Both the position numbers and the translations under genes were made by a program. A DNA stretch of 64,000 nt from Bacteroides ndongoniae (GTDB lineage Bacteria; Bacteroidota; Bacteroidia; Bacteroidales; Bacteroidaceae): contig NZ_FNVV01000014.1 of the NCBI RefSeq assembly GCF_900108345.1, positions 62,001 to 126,000 on the forward strand, in the 5' to 3' direction. The first letter of the stretch is position 1, and every line of letters starts with the position of its first letter. The notes beneath the pieces are model-generated. The model ran no database searches, was not told the DNA's origin, and saw nothing but the letters and a program-made list of their open reading frames with translations. Shown here one piece after another: positions 1-8,967 of this stretch.

Positions 1-566
1 CCTACAGCCGTGAAACGTTCGAAGAAGATGGCGAACATTACACTTCGCACATCTGGATAACGGGTATCGACGATGTAGCATTCGAATGTTCGTTTACCGT
101 TCGCAAGGGGCAGCCTGTGGCCGAAGCCGAACAGGTGATTGCTTCGTTGCAAGTGCGGAAGCAGGGTGTGAAATATCCGGCCGAGCTGATACCTGTGCGT
201 GTTTCGGAAATCTGCCAGATTAACGAAGCTTATGAATGGGTGTCGAATACGGTTAAAGACTTGCTGAAGAAAGATTTCCAGGGAGTGGAAGCCGATGTGG
301 AAAACATGCAGCAGGTGGTAGACCGTGGTGTGATAGGGCCTAAGAAAAAGGACCATTGGCTGGCTATGGGTATTACTCTTTGTGTCATTATGGCAAACGA
401 GGAAGACGGAATGGAGTGGCGTACGTTGATTGACGGCAACCGTGAAGCTCCCGTATTGCTCAACACTGCCACCGGGCAGTGGGTCGATCCCATGAAGCTG
501 GCATGGAGCAAGGTGAAAGCGGGCGAGAAAGTCAACCTGGCCGAAGCCTACTGTAACAATGGTTAA
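1..566 (+). CDS. DUF3806-like protein, 3' part only
   Basis: The reading frame is already open at the first bases of the window, so the gene starts upstream. The GTG at 117 is internal and unlikely to be the real start, because codons 5' of it read as ordinary protein in the same frame. The visible part is about 187 residues. Its C-terminal 100 residues (a WLAMGITLC stretch, then a tryptophan- and aspartate-containing segment, then a PMKLAWSKVKAGE tail) resemble the DUF3806 pattern, a small domain of unknown function found in bacterial cytoplasmic proteins. No catalytic motif is recognisable. It is followed after 27 bp by the ABC-F gene on the same strand and may be cotranscribed with it. The family assignment is from memory of the pattern; function is unknown. 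Confidence 0.7.
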   Translation, partial: YSRETFEEDGEHYTSHIWITGIDDVAFECSFTVRKGQPVAEAEQVIASLQVRKQGVKYPAELIPVRVSEICQINEAYEWVSNTVKDLLKKDFQGVEADVENMQQVVDRGVIGPKKKDHWLAMGITLCVIMANEEDGMEWRTLIDGNREAPVLLNTATGQWVDPMKLAWSKVKAGEKVNLAEAYCNNG

Positions 567-593
567 TTCATTTATCATTCTTCATTTTAAATA

Positions 594-2465
594 ATGTCTT
601 CAATATTACAAGTAGAAAACCTTACCAAGTCGTTCGGCGATTTGGTCTTATTTGAAAATATATCCTTCGGGCTGGCCGAAGGGCAGCGTGTGGGACTGAT
701 TGCCAAAAACGGAAGCGGAAAGTCCACTTTACTGAGTATCCTGTCGGGTAAGGAAGGTTACGACGAGGGAAAGATAGCCTTTCGTCGAGACCTTCGCGTG
801 GGCTATCTGGAGCAAAGTCCGCATTACCCCGAAGAACTGACGGTGCTCGAAGCCTGCTTTCATCATGGCAACAGCACCGTGGATCTGATTAAGGAGTACG
901 AACGATGCTTGGCAACCGAAGGTCATCCCGGTATGGATGAACTCTTGCTTCGCATGGATCAGGAGAAAGCTTGGGATTATGAGCAGAAAGCCAAACAGAT
1001 ACTTTCTCAGCTGAAGATACGCGACTTCGACCAGCAGGTAAAGCACCTTTCGGGCGGACAGTTGAAGCGTGTGGCGCTGGCCAACACCCTGATTACCGAA
1101 CCCGATCTGCTGATTCTGGATGAGCCTACCAACCACCTTGACCTCGACATGACTGAGTGGCTGGAAGAGTATCTGCGGCGTACGAACCTGACTTTGCTGA
1201 TGGTGACTCACGACCGTTACTTCCTCGACAGGGTATGTTCTGAGATTATCGAAATAGACAACCGTACGATCTATTCGTACAAAGGAAACTACAGCTACTA
1301 TCTGGAGAAACGACAGGAACGGATCGATGCTAAGACGGTAGAAATCGAACGTGCCAACAATCTGTATCGTACCGAGCTGGAGTGGATGCGCCGTATGCCG
1401 CAGGCACGCGGACACAAGGCACGCTATCGCGAAGATGCTTTCTATGAACTGGAGAAGGTGGCAAAGCAGCGTTTTTACGATGCCAACGTCAAACTCGATG
1501 TGAAGGCTTCGTACATCGGCAACAAGATATTCGAGGCCGACCACCTGAGTAAGTCTTTTGGTGATCTGAAAATACTGGATGATTTCTCTTATATCTTTGC
1601 CCGTTACGAGAAGATGGGTATTGTCGGTAACAACGGTACCGGAAAATCGACCTTTATCAAGATACTGATGGGACTGGTGAAACCAGACAGTGGCACACTG
1701 GATATTGGTGAGACAGTTCGCTTCGGTTACTATTCGCAGGACGGACTTCAGTTTGACGAACAGATGAAGGTGATCGATGTAGTCCGTGACATTGCCGAAG
1801 TTATTGAACTGGGCAACGGCAAGCGGCTTACCGCTTCGCAGTTTTTGCAGCATTTTCTTTTTACTCCCGAAACTCAGCACAGTTACGTCTATAAACTGAG
1901 CGGCGGAGAACGCCGGCGGCTTTACCTCTGTACGGTGCTGATGCGCAATCCGAACTTCCTGGTGCTCGACGAGCCGACGAACGATCTGGACATCGTTACC
2001 TTGCAAGTGCTCGAAGAGTATCTGCAAAGCTTCAAGGGGTGTGTTATCGTCGTGAGCCACGACCGTTACTTTATGGATAAGGTAGTAGATCATCTTTTGG
2101 TGTTCAACGGTGGAGGTGATATCCGAGACTTCCCCGGTAACTATACCCAGTATCGGGAATGGAAGGAGGCAAAGGCGCGTCATGACAAAGAGCAGCAGGC
2201 AGCCGTTAAGCCACAGGAAGCTAAGACTGCCAAGGTACGCCTGAACGATAAGCGTCGTATGACTTACAAGGAACGTCGCGAGTTCGAACAACTGGAACAG
2301 GAGATAGCCACTCTGGAAGCCGAAAAGAAAAACATAGAAGAAGCGTTGTGCAGCGGAGCACTGTCGGTGGAAGAGCTGACGGAGAAGTCGAAACGTTTGC
2401 CACAGTTGACGGAGCTGATTGACGAGAAGACGATGCGATGGCTGGAGTTGAGTGAGATAGAATAA
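594..2465 (+). CDS. ABC-F family ATPase (Uup/EttA-like)
   Basis: A 623-residue soluble protein with two ABC ATPase domains and no membrane segment, the hallmark of the ABC-F class that acts on ribosomes or nucleic acid rather than in transport. Domain 1 has a Walker A (AKNGSGKST) near residue 38, an LSGGQ signature near 152 and a Walker B with DEPTNHLD near 177. Domain 2 has GNNGTGKST near 345, LSGGE near 435 and DEPTNDLD. Between them lies the charged linker typical of ABC-F proteins. The last 70 residues are rich in Glu, Lys and Leu and look like a coiled coil, as in Uup-type members. The ATG at 594 gives a normal N-terminus (SSILQVENLTKSFGD). The exact subfamily (translation factor, Uup-like or resistance type) cannot be decided by eye. 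Confidence 0.95.
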   Translation: MSSILQVENLTKSFGDLVLFENISFGLAEGQRVGLIAKNGSGKSTLLSILSGKEGYDEGKIAFRRDLRVGYLEQSPHYPEELTVLEACFHHGNSTVDLIKEYERCLATEGHPGMDELLLRMDQEKAWDYEQKAKQILSQLKIRDFDQQVKHLSGGQLKRVALANTLITEPDLLILDEPTNHLDLDMTEWLEEYLRRTNLTLLMVTHDRYFLDRVCSEIIEIDNRTIYSYKGNYSYYLEKRQERIDAKTVEIERANNLYRTELEWMRRMPQARGHKARYREDAFYELEKVAKQRFYDANVKLDVKASYIGNKIFEADHLSKSFGDLKILDDFSYIFARYEKMGIVGNNGTGKSTFIKILMGLVKPDSGTLDIGETVRFGYYSQDGLQFDEQMKVIDVVRDIAEVIELGNGKRLTASQFLQHFLFTPETQHSYVYKLSGGERRRLYLCTVLMRNPNFLVLDEPTNDLDIVTLQVLEEYLQSFKGCVIVVSHDRYFMDKVVDHLLVFNGGGDIRDFPGNYTQYREWKEAKARHDKEQQAAVKPQEAKTAKVRLNDKRRMTYKERREFEQLEQEIATLEAEKKNIEEALCSGALSVEELTEKSKRLPQLTELIDEKTMRWLELSEIE

Positions 2466-2466
2466 A

Positions 2467-2510
2467 AGCCTCACCCCGGCCCCTCTCCCAAGGAGAGGGG
2501 AGGGGAAGAG
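2467..2510 (+). repeat. C-rich dispersed repeat, copy 1
   Basis: A C/G-rich element just after the ABC-F stop codon. It has an internal hairpin made of CCCTCTCC, a CAA loop and GGAGAGGG. A second copy in inverted orientation lies about 100 bp downstream inside the next gene. Both copies share the order AGCCTC, a C-run, the CTCTCCC-to-GAGAGGG hairpin and a GGGGAAG end. Confidence 0.8.
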
Positions 2511-2551
2511 TTACCTTTTCTGAATGAATAATTAAAGATAATCAGATAGAT

Positions 2552-3451
2552 ATGCAACCAACAACCGATATTTCATCTCATCTACTTCCCCCTCTCTTTG
2601 GGAGAGGGGGGCAGGGGGGGGAGGCTAACTACCACAGCCATTCCCTTTACTGCGACGGCCGTGCCGGAATGGAAGACTTTGTACGTTTTGCCGTAAGCCG
2701 TGGTTTTGTTTCTTACGGTTTCTCGTCGCACGCTCCTCTTCCGTTCTCTACAGCTTGGACGATGGAGTGGGATCGTATGGAGGATTATCTGGCCGAATTC
2801 CAACGATTGAGGCAGAAGTATGCCGGACAGATTGAGCTGTATATCGGGTTGGAGATAGATTATCTGAACGAAGAAAGCAATCCGGCAGCCGAATGTTTCC
2901 AGCGTTTGCCGTTGGATTATCGCATCGGGTCGGTTCACTTGTTATACGATGAAACGGGCAAGGTGGTAGATGCCGATCTACCCGCTGGAAAGTTCCGGCA
3001 GATGGTTGACGAACATTTTCATGGTGATGTGGAACAGGTGGTACGCCAGTATTACGAACGCTCGTGGCGGATGGTGGAACTGGGTGGTTTCGACATTGTA
3101 GGTCATGTCGACAAGGTGCATTACAATGCAGCTTGTTGTCGTCCCGGCATCATGGATGAGCTTTGGTACGACCAGTTGGTATGCGATTACTTTGCCGAGA
3201 TTGCCCGTCGGGGATATCAGATGGAAGTCAATACGAAAGCTTATGAGGAGTTGGGTGTTTTCTATCCGGACGAACGTTACTTCCCTCTGCTGCGCGAGTT
3301 GGGAATCCGTATTCAAGTAAACAGTGATGCCCACTATCCCGAACGTATTAGCAGTGGCATGTCCGCTGCTTTTCGGGCTTTGCGGAATGCAGGCTTTGCA
3401 TCTGTGATGCAATTGCGTGCGGGTCAGTGGGCAGAAGTTCCGTTAAGGTAG
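2552..3451 (+). CDS. PHP-domain histidinol-phosphatase
   Basis: A 299-residue PHP-family protein of the HisJ/HisK type, which dephosphorylates L-histidinol phosphate in histidine synthesis using a cluster of metal ions. The N-terminal HSH pair at residues 28-30, followed by SLYCDG, gives the first metal ligands. SSHAPLPF, the GSVH segment, the GHVDKVHY segment and the late NSDAHYPE segment supply the rest. The start at 2552 is the only ATG that keeps the HxH motif; the next ATG (MEDF) would remove it. Residues of about 12-25 are encoded by the inverted copy of a C-rich dispersed repeat, so the N-terminus carries a Pro/Gly-rich insert (PPLFGRGGQGG) that is not expected for the family. No other his genes are nearby, so the substrate is inferred from family only. 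Confidence 0.88.
   Translation: MQPTTDISSHLLPPLFGRGGQGGEANYHSHSLYCDGRAGMEDFVRFAVSRGFVSYGFSSHAPLPFSTAWTMEWDRMEDYLAEFQRLRQKYAGQIELYIGLEIDYLNEESNPAAECFQRLPLDYRIGSVHLLYDETGKVVDADLPAGKFRQMVDEHFHGDVEQVVRQYYERSWRMVELGGFDIVGHVDKVHYNAACCRPGIMDELWYDQLVCDYFAEIARRGYQMEVNTKAYEELGVFYPDERYFPLLRELGIRIQVNSDAHYPERISSGMSAAFRALRNAGFASVMQLRAGQWAEVPLR
2584..2625 (-). repeat. C-rich dispersed repeat, copy 2, inside a coding region
   Basis: The inverted partner of the element at 2467-2510. It sits inside the 5' end of the PHP phosphatase gene and is translated in frame as a Pro/Gly-rich stretch just before the first metal-binding histidines. The hairpin core (CCCTCTC/GAGAGGG) is kept; the flanking C and G runs differ in length from copy 1. 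Confidence 0.8.
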
Positions 3452-3464
3452 CCGGTCTGAAGGT

Positions 3465-3884
3465 TTATTCCTTCTTCAGCAGGAAGTCGTCGATGGCTTT
3501 CTTGTATGTTGCCTTGTCGGCAGCTCCGCTGAACAGTTGAGGTTTCTCGTTCATCGGAATGAGCACAAAGAGAGGAATGCTGGTAGCATTGAACAAGGCA
3601 GCCAGCTCTTTCTCCTTATCTACATTTACTTTATAGATGGTGATTTTGCCGGCATACTCTTTGGCCAGTTCTTTCATGATGGGAGCTACCTTGCGGCATG
3701 GACCGCACCAGTCGGCATAAAGGTCAATGATGGCGGGTTTGTCGCCTTTGTATTTCCATTCTTTTTCATTCTGATAGTCGAATACTTTGTCGATGAACAT
3801 GGCTTTGTCCATCACAACGACTTCCTGGGCGTAACCCAGAAGTGTGGTGGCTGCGAGAGCCAGCGTTAGCAATAGTTTCTTCAT
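3465..3884 (-). CDS. exported thioredoxin-like protein
   Basis: A 139-residue protein with a clear Sec signal peptide (MKKLLLTLALAATTLLGYAQ) followed by a thioredoxin fold. The redox motif WCGPC has its cysteines at about residues 60 and 63, and the cis-proline region reads TSIPLFVL. It should work in the periplasm as a disulfide reductase or oxidoreductase; the substrate is unknown. The gene is convergent with the PHP phosphatase gene (14 bp between stops). It lies in the same direction as the cytoplasmic thioredoxin gene upstream of it, separated by a repeat-filled gap. Confidence 0.93.
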   Translation of the reverse strand: MKKLLLTLALAATTLLGYAQEVVVMDKAMFIDKVFDYQNEKEWKYKGDKPAIIDLYADWCGPCRKVAPIMKELAKEYAGKITIYKVNVDKEKELAALFNATSIPLFVLIPMNEKPQLFSGAADKATYKKAIDDFLLKKE

Positions 3885-3902
3885 ATCTTTATTAGTTTTA
3901 GT

Positions 3903-4053
3903 TATTAGCTACGAGCTACAAGCTACAAGTTACGAGCTACGAGTGATGAGATATGGGCTACGAGTAGTGAGCTATAAACTTATAAATCGTGAATTATACC
4001 CTCATCATACACTTGTCACTCGTAACTCGTAGCTTGTAGCTCGTCACTCGCAG
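3903..4053. repeat. degenerate TACGAGCTAC-type inverted repeat cluster
   Basis: The spacer between the two thioredoxin genes is almost entirely made of variants of GAGCTACAAGCTAC and TACGAGCTACGAG on the left (3903-3974) and their complements (CTCGTAACTCGTAGC, TTGTAGCTCGTCACTCG) on the right (4012-4053). The two arms form a long imperfect inverted repeat around an AT-rich centre. The right arm begins within a few bases of the trxA stop codon, so trxA transcripts would end in this hairpin. A related CGAGTTGACGAGTT-type element lies at 8885-8967. Confidence 0.75.
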
Positions 4054-4056
4054 CTA

Positions 4057-4356
4057 TCATACATATTGTTCAATCAGGCTGACCAGTTCGTTGCTTTGTA
4101 CCACTCCGGACTGTCGCCATACCTGCTGTCCGTTCTTGAAGAGCATCAGGGTGGGTACGGCCTGTATGCGGTACTGCATGGCCAATGCCTGTTGTTCGTC
4201 TACATCTATTTTAACGATGCGTGCCTTGTCGCCCACACGGCTTTTTACGTTTTCCAATATGGGGTGCATCATCTTACAGGGACCGCACCAGGTTGCGTAG
4301 AAGTCTACAAGTACGGGCACTGTTGTGCTGTTGATCAAGTTTTCAAATTTTTCCAT
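4057..4356 (-). CDS. trxA: thioredoxin
   Basis: A 99-residue cytoplasmic thioredoxin without signal peptide, close to the usual family length. The active site ATWCGPCKMM places the redox cysteines at residues 24 and 27, and the conserved cis-proline loop reads QAVPTLMLF. It is the general protein disulfide reductant, normally reduced by thioredoxin reductase, which is not in this window. The stop codon abuts the inverted repeat cluster downstream. Confidence 0.95.
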   Translation of the reverse strand: MEKFENLINSTTVPVLVDFYATWCGPCKMMHPILENVKSRVGDKARIVKIDVDEQQALAMQYRIQAVPTLMLFKNGQQVWRQSGVVQSNELVSLIEQYV

Positions 4357-4424
4357 AATTGTTCTGAATAAATAGTTCTTGATACTTCTAACAAACAGTG
4401 TGCCGTTTTTGTTCTTCCAGTCAA

Positions 4425-6587
4425 TTATTCAGCAATGTCGAGTTCGTCGATAAGGTGTGAGGCACCTGCATATTTCTCGATGATGAAGAGCGTATAGCGG
4501 ATGTCTACACAGGCTGCACGCTGCGACGAAGGACGGAAGGCGATGTCGCCTGTCAAACCCTCATAGTTGCGGTCGAAACCGGTACCGATGAGTTCGCCTT
4601 TGGCATTGAACACGGGGCTACCCGAGTTGCCGCCCGTGTTGTCGGTATCGACGATGAAGCAGACTGGCATGCATCCGTCGGGCAGGGCATAGCGGCCGAA
4701 GTCTTTAGCCTTCCATAGTTGCTTCAATTTGTCGGGGACAACGAATTCCCAGTTTGTCGGATCTTCTTTTTGCATCACACCGTCCAGAGTGGTATAGTAG
4801 TCGTATACCGTTCCGTCAGCCGGTTCGTACGAAGCCACCTTGCCGTAGGTCAGGCGCAGGGTAGAGTTAGCATCAGGATAGATGGGCTGTCCGTTAGCTT
4901 GGCGCATGTCCATCATACCTTTTACCCAAATCTTGTGAGCGTTGTTGTAGTCGCGGTTGGCGTCCATCATGGCAAGGGCTGTCTGTAACAGACCGTCGGT
5001 GATGGAGTATTTGAACAGCACCATCCAGTCGCCCGTCAGCTTGTAGAGTTTGGGCTTGCGGATGAACTTGTCGAAATTCTCGCGGCTGCCGAAGATAGAA
5101 TACTTGAAGCAGGCATCGATGAAAGCATCTGTATCTCCCTTGAACCGGCGGTCGATGACTTTAAAAATGCCTATGCGTTGGTCTTCGGGAATGTAGCGGG
5201 CATATGTACGTAGCATTTCCTTACCTACCAGTTTCTCGACTTCGGGATAAGGGATGGAAGCGAAATATTTATCAGCTGCTTTCTTCAGGCTGTCGCTGGC
5301 TGCCTGAATGGCAGCTTTGTCTTTGTTCTTCAGAGCCGTGGTCAGAGAAGTGGTGTTGGGGATGCGCATGAAGTCGAGTGCAGTGACCAGTGCTTCCTGA
5401 ATGGCCTGCTGATGGTAGAGGGCCGGACGGCGTTGCTTCACGATGGCTTGGATACGGTTGAAAGCAACCTGATAGGAGGTATCGCCTATCTGGCGACCAC
5501 GTTCCAACAAAGCTTCCTGCTGGGCACGCTTGGTGTCGAGCACCTTGAGGCGTACGAGTCCTTCGTTCATGCCGATGGCGTTCTTCCAGTAGTTGGCACT
5601 GGAGGCATACTTGCTGGCGTAGTGGATGCGTACGGCATCGTCCTTCAACATCTGTTCCATGAGAACGCGCTGGCGGGCATCGCGTACGTGGTGGCGCATG
5701 AAGTTGGTGGTCTGCATGCGCTCTTCCACCTCGTCGGCTATCATGTAGCGCCAGTTGCGTCCGGGGAAGCCCATGACGAAAGCGAAGTCGCCTTCCTTGA
5801 AGCCAGCCAGGCTGATGCGCAGGTGTTTCTTGACATGCAGGGGCTGGTTGTCGGGACTGTAGGCGGCCGGTTGTCCGTCACGGTCGGCATAAATGCGGAA
5901 CAGGGAGAAGTCGCCCGTGTGGCGTGGCCACATCCAGTTGTCGGTGTCGGCACCGAACTTGCCGATGCTCGAAGGCGGTGCGCCCACCATGCGGATGTCG
6001 CTGTAGACGGTTTTCAGAAACAGGTAGTGGCGGTTGCCGCCGTAGAAGGCCTTCAGTTCAGCCTTGCCACCTTTGCCCAGGGTGATGTTCTGGTCTTTCA
6101 GGAAGCGTTCGCATACCTGAGCCAGGTATTTGGGCGAAAGATAGTTGGTTCCCTGTGGGTCGGGATCTTTCTTCAGCTGTTGCTGCACGTAGTCCGTCAC
6201 GTCCAGTATGCGGTCGATAAAGGTGATGGTAAGGCCTTTGCAAGGCAGTTCTTCCTGGCGGTTCATGGCCCAGAAACCGTCGGTCAGGTAGTCATGCTCT
6301 ACGCTGCTGTGCTGCTGGATGGCGCCGTAGCCGCAATGATGGTTGGTCAGCACGAGGCCTTCGGCCGAAATGACTTCGCCCGTGCAACCTCCGCCGAAGT
6401 GTACGACGGCATCCTTCAGGGCAATGCCTTCGGGGTTGTAGATGGAGTCGGCTGGGATGAGCAGGCCCAGTTCCTGCATGGCTACTTCGTTCTGCCGCTT
6501 CAGGTCGGTCAGCATCCACATGCCTTCGTCGGCCAGTGCGGGGAGTGTCAGGGCAGACAGGGCTGCCGCAAATAACAGTCTTTTCAT
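4425..6587 (-). CDS. dpp11: S46 dipeptidyl peptidase, DPP11-type
   Basis: A 720-residue exported serine peptidase of family S46, with a signal peptide ending near ALADEGMW. The catalytic triad segments are all present: NHHCGY (His near 84), [12 protein letters not shown] (Asp) and GNSGSP with Ser at residue 655. Residue 673, in GFDRNYEG, is Arg. In the well-studied Porphyromonas enzymes an Arg at this position marks DPP11, which releases dipeptides with Asp or Glu at P1, while Gly marks DPP7. It should act in the periplasm to supply acidic dipeptides. It lies downstream of a DPP7-type paralogue on the same strand, separated by about 100 bp that hold a terminator-like inverted repeat, so the two are probably not simply cotranscribed. 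Confidence 0.93.
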   Translation of the reverse strand: MKRLLFAAALSALTLPALADEGMWMLTDLKRQNEVAMQELGLLIPADSIYNPEGIALKDAVVHFGGGCTGEVISAEGLVLTNHHCGYGAIQQHSSVEHDYLTDGFWAMNRQEELPCKGLTITFIDRILDVTDYVQQQLKKDPDPQGTNYLSPKYLAQVCERFLKDQNITLGKGGKAELKAFYGGNRHYLFLKTVYSDIRMVGAPPSSIGKFGADTDNWMWPRHTGDFSLFRIYADRDGQPAAYSPDNQPLHVKKHLRISLAGFKEGDFAFVMGFPGRNWRYMIADEVEERMQTTNFMRHHVRDARQRVLMEQMLKDDAVRIHYASKYASSANYWKNAIGMNEGLVRLKVLDTKRAQQEALLERGRQIGDTSYQVAFNRIQAIVKQRRPALYHQQAIQEALVTALDFMRIPNTTSLTTALKNKDKAAIQAASDSLKKAADKYFASIPYPEVEKLVGKEMLRTYARYIPEDQRIGIFKVIDRRFKGDTDAFIDACFKYSIFGSRENFDKFIRKPKLYKLTGDWMVLFKYSITDGLLQTALAMMDANRDYNNAHKIWVKGMMDMRQANGQPIYPDANSTLRLTYGKVASYEPADGTVYDYYTTLDGVMQKEDPTNWEFVVPDKLKQLWKAKDFGRYALPDGCMPVCFIVDTDNTGGNSGSPVFNAKGELIGTGFDRNYEGLTGDIAFRPSSQRAACVDIRYTLFIIEKYAGASHLIDELDIAE

Positions 6588-6607
6588 AATGAATGGGGCT
6601 TAAGGTG

Positions 6608-6683
6608 AAAAAACAGGCACGGATCTCGCGGAAGGTTCACGGTTGTTTCTATTGCCGTGATTGTCCGTGTAATCCGTGCCTTT
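6608..6683 (-). terminator. CACGGAT-type inverted repeat, likely terminator after DPP7 gene
   Basis: Imperfect inverted repeat with arms AGGCACGGAT...CACGG (6615-6642) and CCGTG...ATCCGTGCCT (6654-6678). Read on the minus strand it follows the DPP7 stop codon and is followed by a T-run (complement of 6608-6613), so it can end DPP7 transcription. Its arms are related in wording (CGGA/TCCG units) to the larger inverted repeat at 42355-42459. Confidence 0.65.
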
Positions 6684-6690
6684 TATTTTA

Positions 6691-8850
6691 TTACTCTACG
6701 ATGGTCATCTCGTTGATGAGGTGGCCGCAGCCGCCCAGCTTTTCAAGGATGAAGAGCACGTAGCGGATGTCGAGGGCGATGCAACGTTGCAGGTTGTTGT
6801 CGAAGTTGATGTCGCCGCTCAGTGATTCCCAGTTGCCGTCGAAGGCGCAGCCGATGAGGCGGCCTTCGCCGTCGATGACGGGCGAACCGGAGTTACCGCC
6901 GGTAATGTCGTTCGTCGTCAGGAAGCAGACAGGCATGGTGCCGTCGGCCATGGCATAGCGGCCGAAGTCTTTTTTCTGGATGAGCTCTTTCAGTTTAGCA
7001 GGCACTACGAATTCCGGATTTTCGGGATCTTCCTTCTCCAGAATACCGTCGGTGGTAGTGAAGTACTTGTAGTGTACACCGTCCTTCGGGTTGTACGACT
7101 TCACGTTGCCGTATGTCAGACGGATGGTGAAGTTAGCATCGGGATAGGAGGGCACTGGCTGCTTCATTTCACCCAGTCCGCGGATATAGGCTTTGTGCAG
7201 CAGGCTAAGTTCTTTGGACGGTTGGCTGTATTCGTTTGAGGCAGCTTTGATGGCTTCGAGCTTGGCGCGGCTGTAGGCGGTGGCCATGTCACGGTCGATG
7301 GCTTTCACGCTGGGCTTCTTCAGGAACTTGTCGAAGTTGGCACGACTGCCCATGATAGATGTATCGAAGAGATCGTCCACGTAGGCATCATAGTTACCCT
7401 TGTACTCTTTTTCGATGGTCTGGTAGAAAGCGGGCAGTTCTTCGGGTGTCAGCGCCTTGGCCAGGGCAGGCAGGATGGCTTTGGCTACGGCACGGTCTAC
7501 TTGCTGGTCATAGTCTTTGTTGTAGATGCCTTCGTATACCGATTCCAGCTGTTTCTTGGTAGCCTGCAGCAGGGAGTCGTTCTTTGTTTCGATGGCTTCT
7601 TTCATTTTGTCCATCAGTGCGGGAGGACAACCAAATTCGATGGCTCCGTTCAGGGCTTCGTACAGATATTCGGTACGACGCAGTGCGGGGGTCATCTTTT
7701 CAACGAGGGCGTCTATCTTCTCTACCACACCTTCGTATTCGGGCTTACCTTGGGCAAAGGAGGCAAAGCGCTTTTCCTGTTCAGCCTTAGTTTCGAGTAC
7801 GTTGTTGTCTACAATGGCCTTGTTCATACCGATGGAGTTCTTCCAGTAGTTGCTGCTGCCGGCAAACTTATTGGCATACTGGATGCGGGTCTTGTCGCTC
7901 TGGCGCATGTACTTCTTCAGCACGTCCAGGTAGACGGTACGCATGTCTATCATGGCCTGGTTGATAGCCGTCATGCGCTGGCGTACTTCGCTTTGGGTGA
8001 GGTAACGTTCGGTAGAACCGGGGAAGCCCATAATCATGGCATAGTCACCTTCGTTCAGACCTTTGAGTGAGATGCTGAGATATTTGGGAGTCTTCAGGGG
8101 AACATTGTCCTTGCTATACTCGGCCGGTTCGCCGTTCTTGTCGGCATAGATACGGAACATGGAGAAGTCGCCCGTGTGGCGCGGCCACATCCAGTTGTCT
8201 GTCTCGCCACCGAACTTACCCACGCTCGAAGGGGGAGCGGCCACCATACGTACGTCGGTATATACCTTATAATAAATAAGGTAGTATTTGTTTCCGGCAT
8301 AGAAGGGCAGTGCAAGAGGCTCGATGCCCGGTTTGCCTTTCAGATCGCTCTTTTCCATCTCTTCTTTGGCCAGCTGATTGAGGAAGGGGCGGGTCATGGC
8401 TTTGTATTCGTCTGTCTCACCAGCTTTTATTTTGGCATTCACCAGGTCGGTGATGTCGACAATACGGTGCACGAAACGGAATTTCAGTCCCGGAGTGGGC
8501 AGTTCCTCGGCACGGCTCTTGGCCCAGAAACCGTCAGTCAGGTAATCGTGCTCCACACTGGAATGTTGCTGAATGGAGGCATATCCGCAATGGTGGTTGG
8601 TCAGGATGAGGCCTTCGGGCGAGATGATTTCACCAGTACAACCACCTCCAAAGATGCCGACAGCATCTTTCAGCGACACGCCGTTGGGGTTGTACAAGTC
8701 TTCGGCTTCGAGCTTCAGTCCCTGTTTTTTCATCATTTCAATGGAATTCTGCTGCTTGATGAGTTGGAGCAGCCACATGCCTTCGTCGGCCTGTGCCGAG
8801 AAGGTGAATGCTGCGGCGAGGGCCGCAACAAGGTACTTTTTGATTCTCAT
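6691..8850 (-). CDS. dpp7: S46 dipeptidyl peptidase, DPP7-type
   Basis: A 719-residue exported S46 serine peptidase with a signal peptide (cleavage near SAQADEGMW). The triad segments are [18 protein letters not shown] and GNSGSP, as in its neighbour. The specificity position (residue 672, in AFDGNWES) is Gly, the DPP7 state, which in Porphyromonas goes with hydrophobic P1 preference. Together the pair would cover acidic and hydrophobic dipeptides during protein breakdown outside the inner membrane. The two paralogues are about equal in length and presumably arose by duplication. Start ATG at 8850 gives a standard lysine-rich signal peptide ([14 protein letters not shown]). Confidence 0.93.
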   Translation of the reverse strand: MRIKKYLVAALAAAFTFSAQADEGMWLLQLIKQQNSIEMMKKQGLKLEAEDLYNPNGVSLKDAVGIFGGGCTGEIISPEGLILTNHHCGYASIQQHSSVEHDYLTDGFWAKSRAEELPTPGLKFRFVHRIVDITDLVNAKIKAGETDEYKAMTRPFLNQLAKEEMEKSDLKGKPGIEPLALPFYAGNKYYLIYYKVYTDVRMVAAPPSSVGKFGGETDNWMWPRHTGDFSMFRIYADKNGEPAEYSKDNVPLKTPKYLSISLKGLNEGDYAMIMGFPGSTERYLTQSEVRQRMTAINQAMIDMRTVYLDVLKKYMRQSDKTRIQYANKFAGSSNYWKNSIGMNKAIVDNNVLETKAEQEKRFASFAQGKPEYEGVVEKIDALVEKMTPALRRTEYLYEALNGAIEFGCPPALMDKMKEAIETKNDSLLQATKKQLESVYEGIYNKDYDQQVDRAVAKAILPALAKALTPEELPAFYQTIEKEYKGNYDAYVDDLFDTSIMGSRANFDKFLKKPSVKAIDRDMATAYSRAKLEAIKAASNEYSQPSKELSLLHKAYIRGLGEMKQPVPSYPDANFTIRLTYGNVKSYNPKDGVHYKYFTTTDGILEKEDPENPEFVVPAKLKELIQKKDFGRYAMADGTMPVCFLTTNDITGGNSGSPVIDGEGRLIGCAFDGNWESLSGDINFDNNLQRCIALDIRYVLFILEKLGGCGHLINEMTIVE

Positions 8851-8884
8851 AAAGTGATTAAGTTATTTGGTTTAAAGTTATTTT

Positions 8885-8967
8885 GTAAACGAGTTAACGA
8901 GTTGACGAGTTGATGAAGAAATGGTCTCCTGCTCCTTGTCAGTTGCCTTCTTGTCAACTCGTAAACT
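8885..8967. repeat. CGAGTT-type inverted repeat overlapping the chuR stop codon
   Basis: Left arm (8885-8918) contains GTTAACGAGTTGACGAG; right arm (8948-8967) contains CTTGTCAACTCGTAAAC, its near complement. The right arm overlaps the last codons and stop of the sulfatase-maturating gene (stop 8954-8956), so the FTS end of that protein is written by repeat sequence. On the minus strand the arms would form a hairpin at the transcript end. It resembles the element at 3903-4053. Confidence 0.7.

Noticed and set aside
729..2474. 581-codon minus-strand ORF opposite the ABC-F gene
   Set aside because: It is the antisense shadow of a gene with clear ABC motifs; it shows no domain of its own.
3844..4032. 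62-codon plus-strand ORF with repeated SYELQATSYELRV-like words
   Set aside because: The repeated peptide is simply the translation of the TACGAGCTAC-type repeat cluster between the thioredoxin genes.
5412..6575. 387-codon plus-strand ORF opposite the DPP11-type gene
   Set aside because: It lies antisense to conserved S46 sequence; its Val/Gly-rich composition is typical of a shadow frame.
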